A DNA stretch of 8,485 nucleotides, from positions 1 to 8,485 of the forward strand of contig URFU01000095.1 in NCBI GenBank assembly GCA_900547125.1, given 5' to 3'. Both the position numbers and the translations under genes were made by a program. Positions 1 through 6,590 of the stretch are shown piece by piece. The stretch is from an uncultured Collinsella sp. Lineage in GTDB: Bacteria > Actinomycetota > Coriobacteriia > Coriobacteriales > Coriobacteriaceae. Position 1 is the stretch's first letter; the number at the start of each line of letters is the position of its first letter. A model generated the notes under the pieces. That model was not told the DNA's origin. It saw only the letters and a program-made list of their open reading frames with translations, and did no database searches.

Positions 1-40
1 TAGTAATTGGGCATGTTATTTGGCAGCGTCGGCAAAGACT

Positions 41-92
41 GTCCCAAACGACTAGTCGTTTAAGAACGTCCCCAATGACTACCCAATGACTA
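41..92 (-). repeat. Compound REP-like repeat downstream of hisE
   Basis: Read on the minus strand, the hisE stop codon opens TAGTCATTGGG (92-82). It is followed at once by an identical copy, TAGTCATTGGGGAC (81-68), and after a 13-nt spacer by a diverged third copy, TAGTCGTTTGGGAC (54-41). The third copy overlaps a perfect 16-bp palindrome, AAACGACTAGTCGTTT (46-61). No clear T-tract follows, so a strong intrinsic terminator is not evident, though the stem could stabilise the 3' end of the mRNA. The layout resembles the REP-type elements moved by RAYT (Y1-family) transposases; that link is inferred. Positions 1-40 show nothing else. Confidence 0.7.
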
Positions 93-407
93 GCGGCGGC
101 GGGCGTTGAGTTCGCCGGCCAGCTCGTCGAGGGTGATGCCGTAGCGCTCGAGCGTTACGAGCAGGTGGTAGATCAGGTCGCCGGCCTCGTAGCGAATGTG
201 ATCGTGGTCGTTATCCTTGCAGGCCATGATGACCTCGCTCGCTTCCTCGGCGAGCTTCTTGAGCAGCTCGTCCTCAACGTCGGTCAGCAGACGAGCGGTA
301 TAGCTCTCCTGCGGCGACGCGTCGCGACGGCCATGAATCACCTCGGCCAGCCCCGTCAGCGTCTCACCGATATTTCCCGGCTGCACGTTAGCTGTTCTGA
401 CTCCCAT
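90..407 (-). CDS. hisE: Phosphoribosyl-ATP pyrophosphohydrolase (105 aa)
   Basis: All-alpha MazG-like hydrolase that removes pyrophosphate from PR-ATP to give PR-AMP, the second step of the pathway. The family pattern is clear: a helix ending in SYTARLL, then KKLAEEASEVIMACK with the metal-binding Glu residues, then YEAGDLIYHLLVTLERYGITLDEL with the second acidic cluster. About 12 residues precede the usual start of the domain; the ATG at 407 is kept because AGAGGAAA lies just upstream. It is a stand-alone HisE and the last gene of the operon. Its TAG stop is also the first three bases of an 11-bp repeat unit that continues downstream, so the repeat appears to abut or supply the stop codon. 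Confidence 0.95.
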   Translation of the reverse strand: MGVRTANVQPGNIGETLTGLAEVIHGRRDASPQESYTARLLTDVEDELLKKLAEEASEVIMACKDNDHDHIRYEAGDLIYHLLVTLERYGITLDELAGELNARRR

Positions 408-422
408 GGTTATTTCCTCTCG

Positions 423-650
423 TTACTGCAGCGTAAAGTAGGTACCGGTCTCATCGAACCGAGGCTTTGCGCCCTTTTTCTCAAAGAACTCGACGATGAC
501 GGCATGGGCCTCATCGAGCCTTTCCTTCTCGGCCTTGAGCCAAAGCGACTGCGCCCCGCAGGCATCAGTCAGGTGCACGCGGCATGGCACGCCCGCGCGG
601 AGGAGCTCGGTGTTGCAGTCGGCGACCTCGAACGGCGTCACGACTTTCAT
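423..650 (-). CDS. Uncharacterised small protein between hisI and hisE, possibly of the RDAC family (75 aa)
   Basis: The function is not known to me. The gene is real by several signs. It starts by an ATGA overlap with hisI, has AGGGGGAG 5 nt before its ATG, stops 15 nt before hisE, and has the same G/C third-position bias as its neighbours. The protein is soluble, with no signal peptide or membrane segment. By eye it reads as a beta-hairpin (about 21-40), an amphipathic helix (about 42-60, rich in Glu/Lys) and a final strand (about 62-75). The core HLTDACGAQSLWL (26-38) is the most family-like part and resembles small proteins I recall being called RDAC family after an R-D-A-C motif; here the Arg is Thr28. 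Cysteines 12, 23 and 31 could bind metal or be redox-active. Position suggests a role linked to PR-ATP/PR-AMP hydrolysis, for instance as an accessory or regulatory subunit, but that is inference only. Confidence 0.82.
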   Translation of the reverse strand: MKVVTPFEVADCNTELLRAGVPCRVHLTDACGAQSLWLKAEKERLDEAHAVIVEFFEKKGAKPRFDETGTYFTLQ

Positions 651-988
651 CGCACTCCCCCTTCCACGCGCTTAAAGAAGCAGGTACGGTTGCCGGTATG
701 GCAGGCCGGGCCCGGCGAGTCGACCTTGACCAGCAGCGTATCGCTATCGCAGTCGGCCCAGAGCTCCTTGACCGCTTGCATATTGCCGCTCGTCGCGCCC
801 TTGTTCCAGAGCTCCTGGCGGCTGCGGCTCCAAAACCACGTGGTGCCGGTCTTGAGCGTCAGCCCCACCGATTCCTCGTTCATCCAGGCAACCATGAGCA
901 CCTCGCCGGTGTCATACTGCTGAACCACGCAAGGAATCAATCCTTTGGCGTCGTATTTAAGATCCGCTGGAGTAGTAATTTCTCTCAT
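647..988 (-). CDS. hisI: Phosphoribosyl-AMP cyclohydrolase (113 aa)
   Basis: Zinc/magnesium hydrolase that opens the adenine ring of PR-AMP to give ProFAR, the third step of the pathway. Motifs are complete: SRSRQELWNKGATSGN (54-69), ADCDSDT (78-84) with Mg-binding aspartates and one zinc-ligand Cys, and CHTGNRTC (96-103) with the remaining zinc cysteines. It is a stand-alone cyclohydrolase, not the HisIE fusion common elsewhere; hisE is a separate gene with another gene in between. The frame is open to an ATG at 1057, but that would add 23 residues read from the palindromic intergenic element and unlike the family. The ATG at 988, with GGGG about 7 nt upstream, gives the normal N-terminus. 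The TGA stop overlaps the next ATG as ATGA. Confidence 0.95.
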   Translation of the reverse strand: MREITTPADLKYDAKGLIPCVVQQYDTGEVLMVAWMNEESVGLTLKTGTTWFWSRSRQELWNKGATSGNMQAVKELWADCDSDTLLVKVDSPGPACHTGNRTCFFKRVEGGVR

Positions 989-1023
989 TTCAATTCCCCA
1001 ATTTAAACATCGCCGGTCGGCGA

Positions 1024-1124
1024 GGGTTGTCCAGGTGCCCGAGATTCCGAGCGACAAGCCCGACGACGCGTACTTAAGTACGCGAGGAGGGTTGGAGCCG
1101 GAAGATAGGGTGCCTGGGCAAGCC
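1024..1124. repeat. Long imperfect palindrome between hisF and hisI
   Basis: This element fills most of the 142-nt gap. Its centre is a perfect 18-bp palindrome, CGCGTACTTAAGTACGCG (1067-1084). Around the same centre, TTCCG (1045-1049) pairs with CGGAA (1099-1103), and CCAGGTGCCC (1031-1040) with GGGTGCCTGG (1108-1117) apart from two central positions; a few further pairs continue out to 1024/1124. In RNA it would form an interrupted stem-loop of about 100 nt between the two cistrons. It looks like an ERIC/BIME-style intergenic repeat that could act as an mRNA processing or stability element; the core alone could instead be a protein operator. No coding sequence is supported in the gap. Confidence 0.7.
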
Positions 1125-1130
1125 GCAGCA

Positions 1131-1913
1131 TTAGAAGTCCAACCTCACAGGAATACCTTGAGAGGCCATATACTCTTTGACTTCGCGAATGCTGAAGGTT
1201 CCAAAGTGAAAGACGCTCGCCGCCAGCACGGCGTCGGCCTCGCCCTCGATCACGCCCTCGGCAAAATGCTCGAGCGTACCCACGCCGCCGCTCGCGATGA
1301 CGGGAATCGGCACCGCGCGCGCCACGGCGCGGGTGAGCGCCAAATCGAAGCCTGCCTTGGTGCCGTCGCGATCCATACTGGTGAGCAGGATCTCACCGGC
1401 GCCGCGACGAGCTGCTTCCTCGGCCCACGCCACTGCATCGATACCCGTGGCGTTGCGGCCGCCCGCCGTAAAGACCTCCCACTTATCGGCGCCCGGCTCC
1501 CCGGGCAGCCCCACGCGCTTGGCATCGATCGCCACGACCACGGCCTGGCTGCCAAACGCCGCGGCAGCCTGGCTAATCAACGACGGGTCGCGCACGGCCG
1601 CCGAGTTGAGCGACACCTTGTCGGCACCGGCAGCAACCATGGTGCGCATGCCCGCCAGGTCGCGAAATCCGCCGCCCACGGTATAGGGAATGGCGAGCTC
1701 CTCGGCCGCATGCGCCGCCATCTCGATGGTCGTTGCGCGGTTATCGCTCGTGGCGGTAATGTCCAAGAAGACGACCTCGTCCGCACCCTCGCGGTCGTAG
1801 GCACGCGCCAGCTCCACCGGATCGCCCGCATCGCGCAAGCTCACAAAGTTGACGCCCTTGACCACGCGGCCGTCCTTGACGTCCAAGCAGGGAATTACGC
1901 GTTTGGTAAGCAT
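1131..1913 (-). CDS. hisF: Imidazole glycerol phosphate synthase, cyclase subunit (260 aa)
   Basis: A barrel enzyme that uses ammonia channelled from HisH to turn PRFAR into imidazole glycerol phosphate and AICAR; AICAR links the pathway to purine synthesis. The N-terminus MLTKRVIPCLDVKDGRVVKG holds catalytic Asp11, and VVVAIDAKR places the second catalytic residue at Asp130. VGGGFRDL (79-86) and LTSMDRDGTKAG (177-188) are the family phosphate-binding and signature loops, and ASGGVGT is the later one. The length is close to the family norm. ATG start, 3 nt after hisA, with GAGGAG in the end of hisA. Downstream lies the longest internal gap of the operon (142 nt), occupied by a large palindromic element before hisI. 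Confidence 0.97.
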   Translation of the reverse strand: MLTKRVIPCLDVKDGRVVKGVNFVSLRDAGDPVELARAYDREGADEVVFLDITATSDNRATTIEMAAHAAEELAIPYTVGGGFRDLAGMRTMVAAGADKVSLNSAAVRDPSLISQAAAAFGSQAVVVAIDAKRVGLPGEPGADKWEVFTAGGRNATGIDAVAWAEEAARRGAGEILLTSMDRDGTKAGFDLALTRAVARAVPIPVIASGGVGTLEHFAEGVIEGEADAVLAASVFHFGTFSIREVKEYMASQGIPVRLDF

Positions 1914-1916
1914 GGG

Positions 1917-2660
1917 CTACTCCTCCCCTCGGGCGGCGGCCAGCGCCTGTGCCAGCGTAAAGTTGCCTTCGTAGAGCGCACGGCCGGTAATGGCGCCTTC
2001 AATCGCAACCTCGCCCACCGCGGCAAGCGCGCGGATATCGTCGAGTGTCGAGATACCGCCCGAAGCCACGACGGGAAAGCCCGCGACCTCGGCCACATGG
2101 CGATACGCCGCCACATCGATGCCCGTCTGCATGCCATCGCGCGCGATGTCGGTATACACCAGATGCTTAAAGCCCAGCTCGGAAAGCTGCGCCACGGCAT
2201 CGTCGAGCGCCACACCCGCGCCGTCGCGCCAGCCGTTCACCTTAACCTGGCCGTCGCGCGCGGCAATGTCAGCCACCAGCAGCTCGCCAAAGCCTTGGGC
2301 TGCCACCTCAGCAAAACCCGGCTCGGTCACCAGCACGGTGCCCAGCGCAATGCGGCGCGCACCATAGCCGGCCAACTCGTCGATGCGCGCGAGCGAGCGG
2401 ACACCGCCGCCCACGTCTACGGACAGACCGTCGACGCCGCAGATGGCCTCGATCGCCGCCGAGTTGGCAGCGCACGCGTCCTCGTCCTCGCCAAAGGCAG
2501 CGGACAGGTCGACGACGTGCACCCAGCTTGCGCCCTGCTCGGCAAACGAGCGGGCGACGGCCACGGGGTCGTCGGAATATACCTTGCAGCGGCTGCGGTC
2601 GCCGCGCTCCAGGCGCACGACCTTGCCGCCGATCAAATCGATTGCGGGAAACAGAATCAT
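1917..2660 (-). CDS. hisA: Phosphoribosylformimino-5-aminoimidazole carboxamide ribotide (ProFAR) isomerase (247 aa)
   Basis: A (beta/alpha)8-barrel isomerase that converts ProFAR to PRFAR by an Amadori rearrangement, supplying the substrate of HisF. The N-terminal LFPAIDLIGGKVVRL puts the catalytic base at Asp8. DVGGGVRS (82-89) and ASGGISTLDDI (199-209) are phosphate-binding turns, and YTDIARDGM (169-177) is the second-half signature; one of D131 or D171 is the likely acid partner. Some actinobacteria use a dual HisA/TrpF enzyme (PriA). The AIDLIGG start and overall pattern look like classical HisA, but dual activity cannot be excluded from sequence reading alone. The ATG overlaps the hisH TGA, with GAGGAGG upstream. 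The TAG stop is 3 nt before hisF. Confidence 0.96.
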   Translation of the reverse strand: MILFPAIDLIGGKVVRLERGDRSRCKVYSDDPVAVARSFAEQGASWVHVVDLSAAFGEDEDACAANSAAIEAICGVDGLSVDVGGGVRSLARIDELAGYGARRIALGTVLVTEPGFAEVAAQGFGELLVADIAARDGQVKVNGWRDGAGVALDDAVAQLSELGFKHLVYTDIARDGMQTGIDVAAYRHVAEVAGFPVVASGGISTLDDIRALAAVGEVAIEGAITGRALYEGNFTLAQALAAARGEE

Positions 2661-3358
2661 CGGCCAACCTCCTCGACGATGCTGACGAAATTCTTAAGGA
2701 TGCGCTGACCCAGCGCGGAGGATTTCTCGGGATGGAACTGGCAGCCCCACACGTTGCCGTGGCGCACGATGCACGGGAAACTCCGCGTATAGTGCGTGCG
2801 CGCCAGCACATCGGCGGCATCGGCATCGTCGGCCACCGCATAGCTGTGGGTGAAGTACATGTTGGCACCCTCGGCAAAACCGGCAAGCAGCGGATCGGCC
2901 GCACCGGCGGGCGTCATGTGCACCTGGTCCCAGCCCACGTGCGGCACCTTCAGGCGGCTCGATTCCAAGCGCGTGCACGAGCCGCGCATAATGCCCAGGC
3001 CATCGACCCAGGGACCACCAGCCTGCTCGGAAGCGCTGTCGTCCGCGTCCGCAGCCTCGTCCGCTGGCACGCCCTCGTTGCCGCGCTCAAAAAACAGCTG
3101 AAGGCCCAGGCAGATGCCGAGCAGCGGAGTTCCAGCGGCAACGGCATCGAGCACGGCCGCCTCCTCGCCGCTCTGGCGCATAAAGGCGATCGCGTCATAA
3201 AACGCGCCCACGCCCGGGATGACCAGGCCGTCGGCGCGGCGGATCTGCTCCGGATCGTCCGACGTGCAGGCGGCGGCACCGGCGCGCGCAAGCCCGCGCG
3301 CAACGCTCGACAAGTTGCCCTTGTGGTAGTCGACCACCACGATCTTCGGTTCGCCCAC
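2657..3358 (-). CDS. hisH: Imidazole glycerol phosphate synthase, glutaminase subunit (233 aa, GTG start)
   Basis: Class I glutamine amidotransferase that releases ammonia for its partner HisF, which lies two genes downstream. Residue numbers are from the GTG at 3358. DYHKGNL near the N-terminus and IPGVGAFYDAI are family marks. LGICLGLQLFFE carries the nucleophile Cys83, and CQFHPEKSS supplies His209 and Glu211 of the triad. Between about residues 95 and 116 there is an acidic, Ala-rich insertion that many HisH proteins lack; it looks like a flexible surface loop. The frame extends to a TTG at 3382, but the GTG has AGGGAGGG 4 nt upstream and gives the family-like N-terminus, so I prefer it. 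The TGA stop overlaps the hisA start as ATGA, which implies coupled translation. Confidence 0.95.
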   Translation of the reverse strand: MGEPKIVVVDYHKGNLSSVARGLARAGAAACTSDDPEQIRRADGLVIPGVGAFYDAIAFMRQSGEEAAVLDAVAAGTPLLGICLGLQLFFERGNEGVPADEAADADDSASEQAGGPWVDGLGIMRGSCTRLESSRLKVPHVGWDQVHMTPAGAADPLLAGFAEGANMYFTHSYAVADDADAADVLARTHYTRSFPCIVRHGNVWGCQFHPEKSSALGQRILKNFVSIVEEVGR

Positions 3359-3362
3359 GCGA

Positions 3363-3370
3363 CCCTCCCT
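3363..3370 (-). promoter_or_regulatory. Ribosome binding site that decides the hisH GTG start
   Basis: AGGGAGGG on the minus strand ends 4 nt before the GTG at 3358. A second purine-rich stretch, AAGGAG (3379-3374), lies too far upstream for this start and has no ATG, GTG or TTG at a suitable distance. This supports GTG 3358 over the TTG at 3382, which would sit directly against the REP-like hairpin. Confidence 0.7.
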
Positions 3371-3382
3371 TATCTCCTTCAA

Positions 3383-3419
3383 AACCTGCCAAAATAAACC
3401 TGTCCCTTTTTGGCAGGTT
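3383..3419 (-). repeat. REP-like hairpin between hisB and hisH
   Basis: Perfect 12-bp inverted repeat: AACCTGCCAAAA on the minus strand at 3419-3408 pairs with TTTTGGCAGGTT at 3394-3383, around a 13-nt loop containing AGGGACAGG. The hisB TAA stop (3420-3418) shares its last two bases with the first arm, so the element starts exactly where hisB ends. It finishes about 25 nt before the hisH GTG and just before the AAGGAG and AGGGAGGG sequences. I recall closely similar hairpins dispersed in Coriobacteriia genomes. It is probably a RAYT-mobilised REP-type element; an effect on hisH expression is possible but not shown. Confidence 0.75.
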
Positions 3420-4005
3420 ACAGTGAGCCCTTGGTGCTGGGGATGCCCTGCACGCGGGGATCGAGCTCGCAGGCGTGGCGCATCGTGCGGCCCACGGCCT
3501 TAAAGGCGGCCTCGATAATGTGGTGCGAATTGCCGCCCGCCAGCTCGCGCACGTGCAGCGTTAGTTTGGCATCGCGCGCAAAGGCGTAGAAGAACTCGAC
3601 GGCCAGCTCGGTATCAAAGCTGCCCACGCGCTCGGTCGGCACGGGCAGCTCGCAATAGGCCTGGCCACGGCCCGAGATATCCACGGCGGCCATCACGAGC
3701 GTCTCGTCCATGGCAATCGCCGCGTCGGCAAAGCGCGTAATGCCCGCCTTGTCACCCAGCGCTTGGCAAAACGCCTCGCCCAGCACGATGCCCGTATCCT
3801 CGACGGTGTGGTGCGCGTCGACTTCCACGTCGCCCACCGCGCGCACCGTCAAATCGAACAGACCATGGCGGCCAAAGGCGTTGAGCATGTGGTCGAAAAA
3901 CGGCACGCCGGTCGAGATATCGCACGCACCGGTTCCATCCAGGTCGAGCTTTACGACAATATCGGTCTCCCCCGTCTTACGGGTTACCTCGGCATAGCGG
4001 CCCAT
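3418..4005 (-). CDS. hisB: Imidazoleglycerol-phosphate dehydratase, monofunctional (195 aa)
   Basis: Dehydrates imidazole glycerol phosphate to imidazole acetol phosphate; a Mn-dependent enzyme that normally assembles into a 24-mer. The duplicated metal-binding motifs are intact: FFDHML (36-41), DAHHTVED (63-70), GNSHHIIEA (158-166), with the C-terminal STKGSL typical of the family. The length of 195 residues is that of the dehydratase alone; the HAD-type histidinol-phosphatase domain found at the N-terminus of enterobacterial HisB is absent. The ATG follows the hisC TAG with no intervening base (TAGATG), and AAGGAGGAG in the end of hisC serves as its ribosome binding site. The TAA stop overlaps the first arm of a REP-like hairpin that fills most of the gap to hisH. 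Confidence 0.97.
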   Translation of the reverse strand: MGRYAEVTRKTGETDIVVKLDLDGTGACDISTGVPFFDHMLNAFGRHGLFDLTVRAVGDVEVDAHHTVEDTGIVLGEAFCQALGDKAGITRFADAAIAMDETLVMAAVDISGRGQAYCELPVPTERVGSFDTELAVEFFYAFARDAKLTLHVRELAGGNSHHIIEAAFKAVGRTMRHACELDPRVQGIPSTKGSL

Positions 4006-5121
4006 CTACATCTCCTCCTTCACCAGCGCGGCAAACGCAGCCAGCACCTCATCATTTTCCTGCGGGGTACCCACGGTAATGCGCAGACAGTCCGCAAGCC
4101 CCGGCGCATAGCTAAAGTCGCGCACCAAAATCGAATACTCATCGCGCAGACGTTCGCGCACGCGCGTGGCATGCGGCGTGCGCACGAGCACAAAGTTCGC
4201 CGCGCTCGGCCACGCCTCCACGGGCAGGCCCTCGGCAGCCATTGCACGCAGGGCGCACAGCTCGCTCTCGCGCTCGGATGCAACCTGTGCCACCACGGGC
4301 GCGTACGCATCGCGGGCACGCACGCAGGCAAGCGCGGCGGCTTGGCTCAGCACGTTGACCGAATAGATCTGGCGAATCGCCGCGAACACGTCGATGACCT
4401 CGGGCGCCGCGATCACATAGCCCAGACGCGTGCCGGCGGCGCCAAACGCCTTGGACAGCGTATGCAGAATCACCAGGTTGGGATGCTCGGCGATAAGCCC
4501 CTGCGCCGTGGTGGCCGCGCCAAACGAATCGTCGGCAAACTCAACGTAGGCCTCGTCGACCATCACCATGCCGGGGCACGCATCGCACAGCGCCGCGATA
4601 AAGTCGAGCGGCGCCACGTCGCCCGTGGGGTTATTGGGCGAGGTCACGATTGCCAGGTTGCACTCGGGCGCTGCCGCAAGCACGGCTGTCTGGTCGAGCT
4701 CAAAGGTCGCGGGGTCGCGCCACACGTCACGCACCTCGGTCTGGCAGAGCGACGCAAAGAACGCGTACTCGCTAAAGCACGGCGGGCAGTTGAGCAGGGT
4801 CCGTCCCACGCCGCCAAACGCCAACAGGTAGTTATAGAGCAGCTCGTCGCCGCCGTTTCCCACGCAGACATTCTCGCGCGCCACGCCATGCCAGGCAGCA
4901 AGCTCGTCGCGCAGGTCGTTCGACATGGGATCGGGATAGCGATTGAGCGGTGTGGCAGCCAGGGCAGCGTCGACCGCCTCGCGCACGCCGGTCGGCACGG
5001 GATAGGTGTTCTCGTTGGCCGAAAGGTTGATGCGCGTAGGCGTAAAGTTGGGATCGTAGGGCTCAATACCGGCCAGGTAAGGCTGGACGAGCTCCTTCAT
5101 GTGGGGCGTCAGCTCGGCCAT
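4006..5121 (-). CDS. hisC: Histidinol-phosphate aminotransferase (371 aa)
   Basis: PLP-dependent fold-type I aminotransferase that converts imidazole acetol phosphate + glutamate to histidinol phosphate + 2-oxoglutarate. Using the ATG at 5121, NGGDELL (89-95) corresponds to the PLP-phosphate region, SPNNPTG (161-167) holds the cofactor-contacting Asn, DEAYVEF (189-195) the Asp/Tyr pair, and HTLSKAFG carries the Schiff-base Lys at about 224. GTRLGY follows, as usual in the family. The frame is open 23 codons further upstream (to 5190), but that stretch overlaps hisD and is basic and unlike the family. The ATG at 5121 has AAGGAGG 6 nt upstream and a family-like N-terminus, so I chose it. The TAG stop directly abuts the hisB ATG. 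The specificity for histidinol phosphate is taken from operon context; isolated HisC-like aminotransferases can act on aromatic keto acids too. Confidence 0.96.
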   Translation of the reverse strand: MAELTPHMKELVQPYLAGIEPYDPNFTPTRINLSANENTYPVPTGVREAVDAALAATPLNRYPDPMSNDLRDELAAWHGVARENVCVGNGGDELLYNYLLAFGGVGRTLLNCPPCFSEYAFFASLCQTEVRDVWRDPATFELDQTAVLAAAPECNLAIVTSPNNPTGDVAPLDFIAALCDACPGMVMVDEAYVEFADDSFGAATTAQGLIAEHPNLVILHTLSKAFGAAGTRLGYVIAAPEVIDVFAAIRQIYSVNVLSQAAALACVRARDAYAPVVAQVASERESELCALRAMAAEGLPVEAWPSAANFVLVRTPHATRVRERLRDEYSILVRDFSYAPGLADCLRITVGTPQENDEVLAAFAALVKEEM

Positions 5122-5122
5122 A

Positions 5123-6559
5123 TTAGGCCTCCTTACCAGTCGCGCCAACGCCATCCGCGCCCGCAGCCGCCAGGTCAACGCCCTCGGCAACCGTCGCCAC
5201 GGCGTCGCCCGGCCAGGCGACCTTGGTCAGGTCGGCCGCGGCCAGAGACTCGGCGCTCACGGCATCCTCGCCCTGCTCCAGCACACGGCGACGCAGTGCG
5301 GCGGAAAGCGCGTGTGCCCACAGGCCCTCGGCCTCGGCCAAACGTTGCGTAGCGGGAGCATCGGAGAGCAGGCCCTCGGGCGTATAGCAAATGACGCTCG
5401 AGCGCTTGACGAACTCCTCCACCGAAAGCGGGTTGGAGAACATGGCCGTGCCGCCGGTCGGCAGCGTGTGATTGGGGCCGGCAACGTAATCGCCGAGCGG
5501 CTCGGAGCTCCAAGCGCCCACAAAGATGGCGCCGGCGTTGCGAATGCCGCCAAGCAGGCCCATCGCATCCTTGCAGTGCAGCTCCAGGTGCTCGGGCGCC
5601 ACGGTGTTCACGGCCTCGACGGCGGCAGCCATATCGGCGGCCACCACGATGGTGCCTTCGTTGTCGAGCGAAGCGCGCGTGATCTCGGCACGCGGGGACT
5701 GCGTCACCAGAATGTCGATACCCGCCTCGACCTCACGCGCAAACCGCTCGTCGCAGGTCACCAGATAGCAGGCTGCCAGCGGATCGTGCTCGGCCTGGGC
5801 CATCAGGTCGGCCGCGACCACCATGGGCTTGGCCGTAGCATCGGCCAGCACGCAGACCTCGGAGGGACCGGCGACCATATCGATACCCACGTCACCCGAG
5901 ACAATCTGCTTGGCAGCGGCAACAAAAGCGTTGCCCGGGCCGGTGATTTTGTCGACGCGCGGAATGGTCTCGGTGCCGTAAGCCAGCGCGGCCACGGCCT
6001 GAGCGCCGCCCACCATATAGATCTCGTCCACGCCGCCGAGCTTTGCCGCGGCGAGTGTGTAGGGGCTGATCAGGCCGTCCTTTTGCGGCGGGGTCACCAT
6101 GACCACGCGCTCAACGCCGGCGACCTTGGCGGGAATGGCGTTCATAAGCACGGTGGAGGGATACTGCGCACGGCCGCCCGGCACGTAGATGCCAGCCGCG
6201 GCAAGCGGGGTCACCTTAACGCCGAGCATCGTGCCGTCCGGGCGCGTGGTAAACCAGCTCTGCTCGACCTCGCGCTGGTGGAACTCGCGAATCTGGCGTG
6301 CAGCCTTTTCGAGCGCCGCGACAAAAGCGGGATCGAGGCCCTCGAGCGCGGCATCGATCTGCTCTTGCGGCAGACGGAAGCTCTGCAGCTCAACGCCGTC
6401 AAAGCGCTGGCAATAGTCGCGCACCGCGGCATCGCCGTTGGCACGCACGTTGGCCACGATATCGCGCGCGGCGTCGACGATGTTTTGCGGCAGCACGCCC
6501 TTTCGGTTGAGCTGGTTGGTAACGAGGCGCTCACCGGGAGCAAGCTCGATGGTCTTCAT
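5123..6559 (-). CDS. hisD: Histidinol dehydrogenase (478 aa)
   Basis: Zinc-dependent enzyme that oxidises L-histidinol to L-histidine in two NAD+-dependent steps, the last reactions of the pathway. Family marks are clear: GIYVPGGRAQYPST at 123-136, the TGPGNAFVAAAKQ nucleotide-binding region at 207-219, and DMVAGPSEV at 227-235. Zinc-ligand candidates are Q255 and H258 in QAEHDP, D357 in LGDYVAGPNHTLPT, and H416 in WAHALS. The catalytic Glu/His pair is E323-H324 in APEHLE. The chain runs about 45 residues past the usual end of the fold with an Ala/Gly/Asp-rich tail that looks disordered and may be dispensable. ATG start; the upstream AGGGG is a modest ribosome binding site. Its TAA stop lies 1 nt before the hisC ATG, so the two are probably translationally coupled. 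Confidence 0.97.
   Translation of the reverse strand: MKTIELAPGERLVTNQLNRKGVLPQNIVDAARDIVANVRANGDAAVRDYCQRFDGVELQSFRLPQEQIDAALEGLDPAFVAALEKAARQIREFHQREVEQSWFTTRPDGTMLGVKVTPLAAAGIYVPGGRAQYPSTVLMNAIPAKVAGVERVVMVTPPQKDGLISPYTLAAAKLGGVDEIYMVGGAQAVAALAYGTETIPRVDKITGPGNAFVAAAKQIVSGDVGIDMVAGPSEVCVLADATAKPMVVAADLMAQAEHDPLAACYLVTCDERFAREVEAGIDILVTQSPRAEITRASLDNEGTIVVAADMAAAVEAVNTVAPEHLELHCKDAMGLLGGIRNAGAIFVGAWSSEPLGDYVAGPNHTLPTGGTAMFSNPLSVEEFVKRSSVICYTPEGLLSDAPATQRLAEAEGLWAHALSAALRRRVLEQGEDAVSAESLAAADLTKVAWPGDAVATVAEGVDLAAAGADGVGATGKEA
5128..5134 (-). promoter_or_regulatory. Ribosome binding site that decides the hisC start
   Basis: AAGGAGG, inside the last codons of hisD, lies 6 nt before the ATG at 5121. 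It marks that ATG as the hisC start, not the longer open frame reaching 5190. Confidence 0.75.
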
Positions 6560-6590
6560 ATCGGTATCCCCTATCGGTCGAGGTTGTGTT

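Noticed and set aside
989..1057. 23-residue N-terminal extension of HisI starting at 1057
   Set aside because: It is read from the palindromic intergenic element and has no counterpart in the HisI family. The ATG at 988 gives the normal N-terminus.
945..2708. Plus-strand open frame of 587 codons opposite hisF and hisA
   Set aside because: It is a by-product of G/C-rich third positions on the coding strand. The translation is rich in Arg, His, Ala and Gly with no domain, and complete HisF and HisA with full motifs occupy the other strand.
3359..3382. TTG start of HisH at 3382
   Set aside because: It adds eight residues (MKEIREGR) translated from the ribosome-binding region and lies against the REP-like hairpin. 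The GTG at 3358 has AGGGAGGG at good spacing.
3763..5352. Plus-strand open frame of 529 codons opposite hisB and hisC
   Set aside because: Arg/His/Gly-rich mirror of the minus-strand genes, with no plausible ribosome binding site and no family resemblance.
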